From assembly GCA_963691705.1 (NCBI GenBank), contig OY829539.1, forward strand, positions 51,310,327 to 51,374,326: a stretch of 64,000 bases of DNA, written 5' to 3'. This document shows, in pieces, positions 47,766 through 57,216 of this stretch. This DNA is from Viola odorata (Eukaryota > Streptophyta > Magnoliopsida > Malpighiales > Violaceae). The notes beneath the pieces are model-generated. The model made no database searches. It was not told where the DNA came from and was given only the letters and a program-made list of their open reading frames with translations. Numbering within the stretch: position 1 is the stretch's first letter; each line of letters begins with the position of its first letter. The translations under genes and the position numbers were made by a program.

Positions 47766-49296
47766 GTAAGTGACCGCGCGTCGAACACGTCAAATATAAT
47801 AGTGAAATAGGTATGGAATTGGGGGTAGAAATACAACTTATCACTGTCTACAAGAGTTTGTAGATGATGGTAAGAGGATCGTCCACAGAGACCTCTAGGA
47901 GATGTAATTCTTGGTTTGACTTCCTCGTCACTGGATTTGGTTTTGGTGGAATCTGAAAATAAAGACAAAACAGAAAGAGGTAAAATAGTTCAAAGTAATA
48001 TTGGCCAAAGGCTTGGCCAAGACAGGGGTCAAGATTGAAATAAATCTAATAAAAGGGAATTCCATGTAAGGGTGATGTGAGAGCTTCTGTTCTTATACTT
48101 CGATCATCGACTCAAGTGTATTCATCTCTTCATTCATAGTACTGCTATAGAGTGGAGGAACTCTTTTTCACTCCTGTCTTCCCTCCTCTTCAAATCACTT
48201 GGCGGGTACTCCCTCTCCTGATAATCCTAGCCTAGGGACACCTTGCTGATTAAAGGGTTTATCTGTTTGACTGCTGTCTTGAATGGTTGTTCGCTTCCTC
48301 AATGGTGTAGGGGAAGACAGTACCTAGGTCAAGGTGCTTCCCTGTGGAAACCCTAGGTTGTCAATCTGGTCTTGACCTAGATTACTTATTTCTTCTAGTT
48401 TGGCGCGAGACTAGTTGTCTACTCTATCTAGCCGGCGGGTACTCCCTCTCCTTCTAGACTGGCTGCAACTCTTCTCTACTAGAGTACAAAGATGATCAGA
48501 CTTTGTCTCTAGTGAGTAAGCGATGGATTAAGCTTAAGAAATAAATGAATACAAGCAAAGAGATTATTAAGCATGATTTGATCTCACGAACGCATAAGAA
48601 CTCAACTCATCAACCCTTACCAAGAATCGGTGTTTAGCTACTCATACTCATATTTGAAAAGATAAAATATTTAATTGCATAAATTAATTAATCCGAGATT
48701 TAAATAAATCTGGAGCAAAGTATAATAATGTCGAAAGAGAAAAAGAGAAGGAGGAGAAAATCCGATGATGGACCGATCTGGACAGAGGAGAACAATGTTT
48801 GGCTAAATAGCCTTAAAACTCCTCTGTCCTACTCCAACTCTACTTCCTAGAAAATCTCTAAAATATTGTAATAATAAATTGTTTGAATCACAATAGGAAT
48901 TAAATCGCAATTACAAAAGAGGGAGATCCCATGCGGGATTCTTCAAGAGATATACGCTTCAGATCCCTCTAAGATTGCGGGACAGCTGCAAAGCCCAATG
49001 AAGAAACGGCCCAAGCGGACGATGATGACTGCTCAATCGTAAAAGAGTCTTGGCCGAAGTCTAGGCCAAGACGATCTGACTGGTGCGCTGCTTTGGACGC
49101 GAAAGTGTCTTGGCCAAAGTCTAGGCTAAGACTGGGAAAATCAGTTTCAGCTCTCCACATCAGAATCTCCAATATTTTTCCATCATACCAGAACTGCCAA
49201 GAAAAGGGGAAATCATGGATAAATCAGTAGATTTACTGTCCAAATAAACAAGTAAATAGACAATAAAACATGATGAAATGCAATGCAATTAGTAAG
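47766..49296 (-). mobile_element. Solo Athila LTR of the element B family (includes TSD)
   Basis: The LTR is 47771-49291 (1,521 bp), beginning TGACCGCGCG as in element B and ending GCAATGCAATTA. The target duplication GTAAG is at 47766-47770 and 49292-49296. Only one LTR is present with intact duplication, so the internal region was lost by LTR-LTR recombination. It differs from element B's LTRs by many substitutions and indels, so it is an older or separate subfamily member. Family motifs persist at about 48002, 49048 and 49107. Confidence 0.93.
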
Positions 49297-50640
49297 CTCG
49301 GTCTTAGTAAAGTGAAATGGTCTTCGATCACTCGTCCGAGGGAGATGGGTGGTCTGGGATTGAGAGACCTCCGGTTAAGCAATGACGCCCTTCTTTTCAA
49401 ATGGGTGTGGGGGGCGCTCAAAGGTGGTAATAAGCTTTGGATTTAGATTGCTCGTGACCAGTATAATTGCAAAAATGTGGGAAACTTTTGGCAACAGAAT
49501 CATGGAGCGCTTTCACCAACTTGGAAAGACATCCTTGCGGTTTGGGGAAGAGGCGGAGATAGGTTCAAATATTGGACAGAGCACACTCGTCTTTCTCTTG
49601 GGGCTGGTGACTCTTTTGTCTTTTGGTGGGATCCCTGGGCTACTGATATTCCTCTTGCTCTCCGGTTTCCACGCTTATACAACCTTACGGGATCCAAAGA
49701 GGGGACAGTTCAATCGTTTGGTGAATGGATTGGGGACGTGTGGGTGTGGAACTGGTGCTGGCGCAGAGCACTTTTCGAGTGGGAAGCGGAGGAGGTCCAA
49801 GAGTTAGTTACGTTGCTGCCCAAGCCAAAAATGAGTGATCAGCAAGACATGATTTGGTGGGCACTTGAACCTTCGAGAGAGCACTCGGTACAGTCTTTAG
49901 CCTCTTCCATTGAGAACTCCCTCTTTCGTGACCAATCAAATGAGCTTCTTTTCTCCTGTTGGCATCAGTTGGTTCCCCACCGTATTGAGCTCTTCGTGTG
50001 GCTGGCTCTCCAAGACAGGATTCCTACCCGTGTTTTTCTTCATCGACGCAACATTATCCCCGAAAGTGAAAGCAGCTGCCCACAGTGTGACGTAACTCGG
50101 GAGTGTGTTACACATCTGTTTCTGGACTGCCCTGCCACGAGACCACTGTGGGACTTCATTCTAAATTGGGCTGGTGTTAGCTGGTGTGGCCCTTGTACTG
50201 TCCAAGATCTTTGGGTTCAGTGGAGAGGCCTGGTAAATTGGAAATCCAAGCAAGCCAACTCTATGTGGTTGATCCTCATTTATGTTGTGCTTTGGCAGAT
50301 GTAGCACCAACGGAACAGCAAGATCTTTGTCAATGAAGCACTGTGTCCCATGCGAACTGGCAGAGCGATTTTTGGTACTTGGCACTGGTGGATTAGGAGC
50401 TGGGAGCCAACTTTTCCCTACTCGCCCACTCAGATGATTATTTCCGCTGCGTGGCTTGAATCTTGGTCTCGGCCTGGCGTGTAATGTGTCCGGGTCCCTT
50501 ACTCGAGTCTCTTACCTTACTTGCGGTCCTTAGTTCTGTCTTTTATCTTTGATGTTCTAATTCCCGTTTCTTTGTTTTGTTGTCATGTACACCATGACAC
50601 TTAACTTCAATAATACAAATCAGCTTATTTAAAAAAAAAT

Positions 50641-51252
50641 AGAAAGGAGTAGATGACGATGATGATGAATAAGAGTATGCAGGAACGAGGAAGAAATCAC
50701 TCCTCCTATGCTTGCGTGCCTGCCGAGAGAGAGAGAGAGAATCGGTGATGGTGAAATAGTGAGCGAGAGATAGTGATTCGGCGGTGAGGAGAGAGAGATA
50801 GTGTTATGGTGATGGTGATTCGGCGGTGAAAGAAAGGGATGGTGCGGTGGTGAAGAGAGAGCGATGATGGTTGGCGGCGGTGGATAGTGGCCGAGAGGTG
50901 GTGATGCGGTGAGGGTGAGGGCGGTGGGAGATGGCGATTAAGGCGGAGGGAAATGGTGATTGAGGTGGTGATGCAGTGAGGGTGACAGTGAGGGATTGAG
51001 AGTGGTGATGATTTGAGGGAAGGACTTGAAAGGATAAGGTTGAAAAAATAAAGGTTAGGTAAGAATTTTAATTAAGGGAGAAAATTTTCGAACCGAAATT
51101 TTCTTACTGGATCTCGTTCTGTTCTGAAATTAATTTCGGGTATTACTTTTTGATCCAAAATTTCCAATACTCGAAATTTCCGATCCGAAATTTAAAAAAA
51201 ACTCGGGACGGAAAATCGGAATTTGGGGTAACGGAAATTTTACCCACCCCTA
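50641..51252 (-). mobile_element. Right part of the hAT element at 29716
   Basis: It follows the LINE poly(A). GAGAGA runs (about 50728-50742) and GGTGA-rich sequence make up the first 400 bp, then subterminal repeats of the AAATTTCG kind and the terminus TTTTACCCACCCCTA. Read on the minus strand it resembles a CT-rich 5' leader next to the transposon end. No gene. Confidence 0.7.
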
Positions 51253-51277
51253 ATATATTGAATTAATTATACATTAA

Positions 51278-51282
<5 letters not shown>

Positions 51283-51325
<43 letters not shown>
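51283..51325. repeat. (TA)n microsatellite
   Basis: About 21 TA units follow the hAT target duplication. Confidence 0.9.
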
Positions 51326-51326
<1 letters not shown>

Positions 51327-51328
<2 letters not shown>

Positions 51329-51613
51329 GGGGGGTTTGGGCACCGGGAGGTCCCTAAGGTTTGGCCTTTTGTTTTTATTGATCCCTAACGGCGACTTATA
51401 TTCGATCCGGTCCCTGACGTTACCTCCGTAGCTCGTCTGCAGTCCCTGATTCCCTAACGGCCCTAACGGCCGTTAAAATTGATTAATTTATTATTATATT
51501 TGAAATCGCGTCAAAGGGTTATGGGACCCACAACCAAGCTTCCTCGAGAAGCTACGTTAAAGGGCGACGGAGCCGTTAACGAATTTGAATATCCAAACAA
51601 TTTTATGGGTCCC
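51327..51613. other. Fragment of an unclassified repeat (TCCCTAACGG type), target of element C
   Basis: Phrases such as GGTCCCTAAGGTTT, ATCCCTAACGG, GGTCCCTGACG and CCCTAACGGCCGTTA resemble a known style of non-coding plant repeat. It is interrupted by the element C LTR at 51614. No coding sequence. Confidence 0.45.
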
Positions 51614-53282
51614 TGACGGGTGTCGAATCCGTTCATAAAATAAATAAAATACAACTCAGTGCTATGCTACAAATTAATGCAGATAGTGGTGAGAGGATCG
51701 ATCCCACAAGGACAAGCTTCGCCTAATTCTTGAAGTTCCTGTAAATAACCAAGTAAAAGAAACCAAGTTTTGGGGTTGAGATATAATTAAACAGAAAAAC
51801 AGTAGATTTGAGATCAGTTGCAAACAATAAAAACAGCTTTAAAATAGAGAGAATTACAGTGGAGAAAATATTCCGGGTAGAGATCATTGCGAGATGGCAT
51901 TGGTAAGTTGTTGATCATTGACAAAATACATTTTCGAAATGGTTTTCATAGAAGAAGTTGTGGAACCAGCTCACACTAGATTCCCAACCTGCTACAAAAG
52001 TATTTAAAAGAATCACTTCATTTTAAATACCCTAATCTTCCCAAGTTCATCCTAAGATTCTAATCCGCCACTTTGCCTTGGCTATGCAGAGCCTTCTACA
52101 AAGGAATCAGAATACTTATGGAAGCACTTGAGAGATTGATTAAATACAGTGAGGTCCCTCTTCTAGACAAGGGAATACTTTCATCATCCACGAGTCTGGT
52201 CTAGTCTGGCACTTGACCCAGCTGTCACCTAGGTCGGCCCTTCTCAAGGCCTCGGGATGGGATGACCGCCTAATTCAATCTCTTCTATCAGCTTAGACCA
52301 AGCAAATACCCCTCATGCCCTGCTGATTTGTCTACAAACGTTCTCTAAGAGTGATGTAATCACAAGAGAACTGACTACACTTGCCCGAATTAAATTCAAG
52401 GTGATCAAGCTCAAAAATTAATAAAGACAAGTTTAAAATTAAAACAAGAAGGTTTGAAATATGAAATTCATTTCTATGAAGCTTAAACAAGTCTCACAAT
52501 CAACATACCAGCCAATCTCTTGATCCCTACCAGGAACTTGGAGTTTAGTTACAACACATAATCAAAATAAAACAAAAGAAGTTCAAATCCGAAATTACAA
52601 AAAGTGCTGGAATTTCTGGAAAAAGTTGGTAAATGCTGATTTTTCTCCCTACTGTTCTTGATTGTCCTCCTCTTCTCCGTTCTCAATCTTGCTACCTTAA
52701 ATGGTCCGTTCCCAAGCCTGCAATCCCCTCTCCAAGGACAGTCCACGCCAGCTCACAAGCTCCCAAGAGCTTGTCCTCTAAGTGCTTGTACATGAGTGGG
52801 AATATTCTTCATTTAATCAAGAAGAATGTTGATTCATTCTTCCAAAATGTCTTCAAGCACATGAGAATAACATATAGGGGCCCAAGAAGTCTAGTGTCTG
52901 CAAATAATGTGTCCCAAGAAGACAGGAAACGCACTAGAGATTAAACAAATCCGGCACGCGGATTCATGGAAAGTGCAGATCCAGCTGGCCTTCCGGAGGG
53001 ACGCTTCTTGTCGAGGCCTAGAGGAGAGCTGATCTCGGCAAAATAGAGGAGTGGCCTTGAGACGAACAGACCAACTTCAAAGCAGCAAAAACGGAAAACG
53101 GGACTTCAACACCATATGATTGATTACGGCTCTATTCTTCAAGCTTTTCACTCCTTTCCTTCACATTGATGCTCCAAAGGCTGAATCATAAGAAAGGAAG
53201 CAAATAGGCTCAAAGTAGCATATTTACCATCTCAATTGCTAGGAAAAGAGATAGTAAAACAACCAAAATAATCCATCAATCA
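51614..53282 (-). repeat. 3' LTR of element C
   Basis: 1,669 bp; on the plus strand begins TGACGGGTGTCGAATCC and ends ATCCATCAATCA. Family motif copies lie at 52241-52267, about 53011-53033 and 53053-53072. The stretch from about 51950 to 52385 is almost identical to about 63130-63565 of the other LTR. Confidence 0.9.
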
Positions 53283-53320
53283 TAATCCCCCACACTTAAT
53301 CCATGCTTGCCCCCAAGCAT
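53283..53320 (-). promoter_or_regulatory. Terminal hairpin and polypurine tract of element C
   Basis: Minus strand: ATGCTTG-GGGG-CAAGCAT (53320-53303), then GGATTAAGTGTGGGGGATTA up to the LTR. Confidence 0.75.
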
Positions 53321-54646
53321 GAACTAAGACAGATAAAGAAAAGACTAAAACATAACAGAAACAAACACACAAACAGACATGCAAACAGCAAACAAACAAC
53401 ACACAAACTACACCCCCTTTGAGCAGAAATAAAATCCCTAGACTTGACTCATGCACACACCTCAAAGATCAACTCTTTCAAGCAAGATTCAACACACCTA
53501 ACATCACAAATGAGCAAGCATTCAGATAGTGGTATGATAGGCTGCTATACAACCAGAAAATACAAACCTAGGGCCTCTGTTTTCTTCTCCTTTCGACTCT
53601 TTAACCAAACATTGCTGCTGACTCTCAAGCAAATAAATTAAAAACGCAAGCAATAGGCAAAGAACATTATTAAAACAAGAAGTGAGCCAAAGGCTTCTTT
53701 TATTCTTCTTCACCTTTCTTATTCTATTTTCTTTTTCTTTTTCTTTTTCTTTTCTTCTCTTCCTTCTTTTTCTTCTCTTTTTTTTTCTATATATATATAT
53801 ATTTTTTCTGTTTTTCTCTTCCTCTTTCCGCATCCCTTTCTTTTCTTTAGGCCTTCGGCCTCTTATACCTCCTTTCTTTCCACAATCCCATTTTTTTGAA
53901 ATCAAAAACATGCACATGCAGACTTGACTCTCATCATGGTGCTATAATCGGTCCAACAACGGGAGTTAGCACACAACCGACCGGAAGTTTCTCCAAATGG
54001 GACGATGGTGCCGAACCACCAACGTCGTGCAATCCGGAGGGTATGATGAGAAGCCACACACAAGGAATTTAAATGGCACACAAGCAAGCAAAATTAAAGG
54101 ACTTTAGGCAGCAATGAGAGGATAGGATCCTCATCCCAAGATCTAAGGAGAAGCAAACAATCAGCCCTAGCAAAGTACTTTCTAGGACAGCAAAGCTAAT
54201 CATACATCTATGGGAATGAATGCTCAATTGCAAGGTCTGATGTATTCAATATTGCAAGACAGAGTTGATAAATCAAGTGTGTGCACAAGACAAGTTTTCG
54301 GGATTAAATTCCATGACAAAAGGGGTGGAACACAACAAAAAGGACAAACAAAAGCTGATGCAAAAGCAAAATAAAAACAAGCAGTGGCGCAAGCAAGAAA
54401 TAAAAATAATCATGCAGTAAAAAGAGAAAAACTAACAGGAGAAACATGCATAAAAACTAAAAATAAAAGCATGCAATAAAACACAAATCACAAAAATAAA
54501 AAGAAACACGAAAGTGTCTCCCCCACACTTATCGGACACATTGTCCTCAATGTGAATGAGACTGAACAACAAACAAACTAAAAGAAAACAAACAGCAAAA
54601 GAAAAGAAACAAAAGCAAAGGAAAAGGAACAGAAGAAACCGGGGGC
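53321..54646 (-). other. Non-coding 3' region of element C with internal hairpin/purine module
   Basis: No convincing ORF. There is a long low-complexity TTTTTCTTT stretch with a short (TA)n (about 53700-53830). The module at 54517-54554 reads on the minus strand CACATTG-AGGA-CAATGTG (54554-54537), then TCCGATAAGTGTGGGGGAGA. Confidence 0.65.
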
Positions 54647-56800
54647 TTATTGCGGCGGGGCTGGTGGAAAAGCACGGGTCAGAACAGCAAGGATCTTCTC
54701 TTGCATGTGGAGGATGTTGTCCTGACAAACGTTGGTCTGACGCTGCTCGCGGATGACGTGGCGGAGCAGGGCATTCTGATTGCGAAGGAGGACAGCAACT
54801 TGGGCATTGAGAGGAGGCGAGGCAGGCGAAGGGACAGGGGCAGGACCACTCATGCCGAGGTCTCGAGATGGGCCGGCCTGGTCTGCATCAGCGGGAGCAG
54901 GGGCAGGAATGTGTTCGTGCCAGTCCAGACGTCTGAGCTTGAAGTTGCCCAAGTGCTTGGTCCCGTAGATGTGATCTTCAACTTTGGTGAACCCTGTGTT
55001 ATAACAAACATAACCTTCCTCGTCCAAATGGAAAAATCCCATATGGTCAAGTTGAGGTAAATCAAGTAATTTCAGAGGGGCAACATTAAAAAGCTTGGCC
55101 GACACCACATCAAGACCTCTACAAGAGACGGCTAAATGAGTGATCAAAGATCCCATATACAATCTCTCTCTAGGGGTGCTGAGTTGGTTAGCTATCCAAA
55201 ATCCTAGGTTCATTTTATAACCATGTTGCATGCACCATAAAATGAAGAGCTCTTGCTTGGAAATCAGACCAGAAATTTGGTCTTTTCCAGCTAAAGTGGT
55301 GGACAAACAACGGTGAAGGATCCTTAGGGCGGGGTCTAGGATTTGGTGGGCCTTAGCTTTTTTGTCATCATATTTCAGTCCTGTTTGCCCAGTTAATTCG
55401 CGATAAGCAACATGTTTGTCAAAATTACTAGGATAATCACACAGTGCGTTCAAGTACCAATCAGCATTTAAATCAGCATGTGAAACAAATCCTAACATGA
55501 CATTAAATTCATTCATAGTTAAGTGCTCATACTTATCACAAAATCTGAAATTAACATCCTCAGGCTTGTTAAGCATCAACTCCTGTTTTTCTTTGTAAGA
55601 GCTATACCAGAAAGTGGTGAAAAATTCTAGACAAAGCTCTAAATATGCATCATGCTCAAGGTAAAATAATGGTTCCCACCCAATGTTGCGCACATAAGTA
55701 CGAAGCCTAGTTTCAATTCCAAAAGTGTCCAGCAAAGCAAAATCCAATCCAGAACAAGCAATAATTGACAGTTTATACTTCTCATTCAGTTTTTGACGCG
55801 AATGAATTTCATCAAATTGAAGCCAACCATTTAAAAGATTAAGGTCAGGTCTCACCCGATTTTTTGCACTGGTTCGAGGCTTAGATGAACTTCTGACACT
55901 GCCATGCTGCTGTTTAGGAGCAGGAACAGGCGCATGGGCGACTGGAGTGGCTGCTGGAGCAGATTTCTTTGGATTTGGAGGGGCAATTTTTGCCTTTTTC
56001 TTTTGTGGTGCTTCAGGAGTGATTGCAGCAGTTGATGCTTGTGGCTCAGGCGGTGGAAGATGTGCTGCATCCTCAGGATCTTCGTGAGGGGGAATGGGAG
56101 ATGCAGGGGTGGAGTTTTCTGGAACCATTTTTTGTTTGCCCTTGTCAAGGCCTAGAGATGAGTGGACCTTGGAAGGACGCGGAGTTGGGACATCAGGAGT
56201 GGGCTCTTCTTCATCAAGCAGCTCAAAAGCCTTTCTCTTCACTGGTTTAGGTTTCTTGGCAGCTTTGGACTTCTTAGTCTGAAGGAGATCGGCCGCATCG
56301 GAAATGGGAGGGACATGAATCCCTTTCCGGCGCAAGGAGCGCTGCTCTCTGTCAGATGCGTGCTGCGGCTGGGGCTTTTTGATCATCGACCTCAAAGGTC
56401 GTTCTTCTGCGTCGGAGCTCGAGGAAACTGTGGGTGAGGCTGGGACAGTGGGTTTGTGGGTCTTTTTTGGTGTGGATTTGGTGGTGGTGGTGGTCGGAAT
56501 TTTGGGTGGTGGTGGGGTTGCGGTGGCGACTGGTTTTGGTGAAATGGGGGGTTGCTCAGCTGTGGGTTGGGAAGAAGAAACGATGGGTTCTTCTTCTGCA
56601 AAAGGGTCTTGCGCGTCTGGGTGCATGCCGGCGTTGTGAGTGGTGCTGCTGCTCTGCGCGGGATTGACGGCGGATGGACCAGACGGCGGCGGTGACGACG
56701 GGCTTGAAGCAAGCTGAGCTTCAAATGGGTCTTCGATGGGTGATTCTGGTTGGGGGGGAAGGTTGGTAGTCTTACGAGCTGCTGATTTCTTTCTTGTCAT
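54647..56800 (-). CDS. Athila 3' ORF of element C, intact
   Basis: 717 residues from the ATG at 56800 (MTRKKSAARK), chosen because the N-terminus resembles those of the other copies. The same frame stays open upstream to an ATG at 57220. The first ~290 residues are Pro/Ser/Lys-rich and probably disordered, with basic clusters KKSKAAKKPKPVKRKAF and KKKAKIAPPNPKK that look like nuclear localisation signals. Core: GIETRLRTYVRNIGWEPLFY, LCLEFFTTFWY, TMNEFNVMLGFV, DPALRILHRCLSTTLAG, LFILWCMQHGYKMNLGFW, GSLITHLAV. The tail (LLRNQNALLRHVIREQRQ) may form a coiled coil. The core resembles the Athila ORF-1/putative plant transposon protein group. I see no signal peptide or membrane span, so a nucleic-acid-binding or nuclear role seems likelier than envelope. 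Function is unproven. Confidence 0.85.
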   Translation of the reverse strand: MTRKKSAARKTTNLPPQPESPIEDPFEAQLASSPSSPPPSGPSAVNPAQSSSTTHNAGMHPDAQDPFAEEEPIVSSSQPTAEQPPISPKPVATATPPPPKIPTTTTTKSTPKKTHKPTVPASPTVSSSSDAEERPLRSMIKKPQPQHASDREQRSLRRKGIHVPPISDAADLLQTKKSKAAKKPKPVKRKAFELLDEEEPTPDVPTPRPSKVHSSLGLDKGKQKMVPENSTPASPIPPHEDPEDAAHLPPPEPQASTAAITPEAPQKKKAKIAPPNPKKSAPAATPVAHAPVPAPKQQHGSVRSSSKPRTSAKNRVRPDLNLLNGWLQFDEIHSRQKLNEKYKLSIIACSGLDFALLDTFGIETRLRTYVRNIGWEPLFYLEHDAYLELCLEFFTTFWYSSYKEKQELMLNKPEDVNFRFCDKYEHLTMNEFNVMLGFVSHADLNADWYLNALCDYPSNFDKHVAYRELTGQTGLKYDDKKAKAHQILDPALRILHRCLSTTLAGKDQISGLISKQELFILWCMQHGYKMNLGFWIANQLSTPRERLYMGSLITHLAVSCRGLDVVSAKLFNVAPLKLLDLPQLDHMGFFHLDEEGYVCYNTGFTKVEDHIYGTKHLGNFKLRRLDWHEHIPAPAPADADQAGPSRDLGMSGPAPVPSPASPPLNAQVAVLLRNQNALLRHVIREQRQTNVCQDNILHMQEKILAVLTRAFPPAPPQ

Positions 56801-57216
56801 TTTTGCAGATTTTGGAGATGTTGGTTGAGGAAGAAGATGGCTGCTGGAGAAGATGAAGTGATGGAGGGGGGCGGTGGTTGAGAGTAAAGAGTGGGTTAGT
56901 GGGTTTGTATTGACAGCTTTTTGAGGGATTGAGGGGTTTGAGTTATAGGAGAAAGCTGAAAGGTTTATTTGGGGATTTATTTGCTTTTTGGTCGTGGGTT
57001 TAACGGTTATTTCATTTAATTGGTTTTGCTGATGTGGCAGATTTGAATAAAAGGGGTGATTCATCCCGAGGCCTCGGGATGAACTGACCTTCGCTGTTCT
57101 GAAATTGGCTTGCTCACATCTGAAAGAAACCGAAAAAGGCTGGCATGGGTTGCCTCCCATGTAGCGTCCCTGTTTGCAGTCTTGGACTCGACTGAATGAC
57201 CTTTCATGCTGTATCA
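56801..57216 (-). promoter_or_regulatory. Spacer between pol and 3' ORF of C: AGGCAA hairpin and splice acceptor
   Basis: On the minus strand CATGGG-AGGCAA-CCCATG (57161-57144) is followed by CCTTTTTCGGTTTCTTTCAG with AG at 57121-57120, a strong acceptor-like site. A palindromic family motif lies just after it (57061-57089). Unusually, this whole spacer is an open frame continuous with the 3' ORF. Confidence 0.6.

Larger units (their letters stand above)
43528..50484 (+). pseudogene. LINE ORF2: endonuclease, reverse transcriptase, zinc-finger tail; split and stop-ridden
   Basis: Endonuclease: MSWNFRGLNG, FLQETKHD, NIYAPSE, AGDFNEIL, SRSRIDRIF, GSDHVPLLL (43590-44270). Reverse transcriptase after the hAT: APGPDGWTMGFIKRAW, YRPISLVSSFYK, FKLDFEKAYDSVE, GLRQGCSLSPFLFNI, LQFADDTLIFA (the ADD catalytic motif, about 47314). 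After the solo LTR: WWDPWA, VPHRIELFVWLALQDR, CPQC...HLFLDC and WHQ-region equivalents, ending with TAA at 50482-50484. In-frame stops: TAG at 43807, 44557, 44614, 47033, 47606, 49444 and 50302. Six of these stand where related LINEs have Trp. Confidence 0.9.
29980..50640 (+). mobile_element. LINE (L1-type), near full length, broken into four pieces by later insertions
   Basis: The pieces are about 29980-30207, 42794-44870, 46561-47770 and 49297-50640. Removing element B, the hAT at 44871 and the solo LTR restores colinear ORF1 and ORF2. The 3' end has a poly(A) at about 50631-50639. The 5' boundary (about 29930-29990) is uncertain and I could not find a clear target duplication. All three interruptions carry clean target duplications that split LINE codons. 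Confidence 0.88.
29708..51260 (-). mobile_element. Non-autonomous hAT element carrying the whole nested block (includes TSD)
   Basis: The element is 29716-51252. Its ends are TGGGGGTGGGCAAA and, in reverse complement, TAGGGGTGGGTAAA. Both sides carry the same 8-bp duplication ATATATTG (29708-29715 and 51253-51260), diagnostic for hAT. Subterminal AAATTTCGGG-type repeats lie at both ends. Without the inserted LINE, only about 0.26 kb (left) and 0.6 kb (50641-51252) remain. The right part is rich in GGTGA and GAGAGA, the antisense of a CT-rich leader like that of the hAT at 44871, so I place this copy on the minus strand. No transposase is visible. Confidence 0.8.

Noticed and set aside
51253..51613. 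Right end of the hAT-like fragment that begins at 29475
   Set aside because: No GGGTA/ACCCG subterminal repeats or matching terminus could be found here.
53682..53927. Phe/Leu-rich forward ORF that looks like a membrane protein
   Set aside because: It is a translation of a TTTTTCTTT low-complexity tract in the element C tail.
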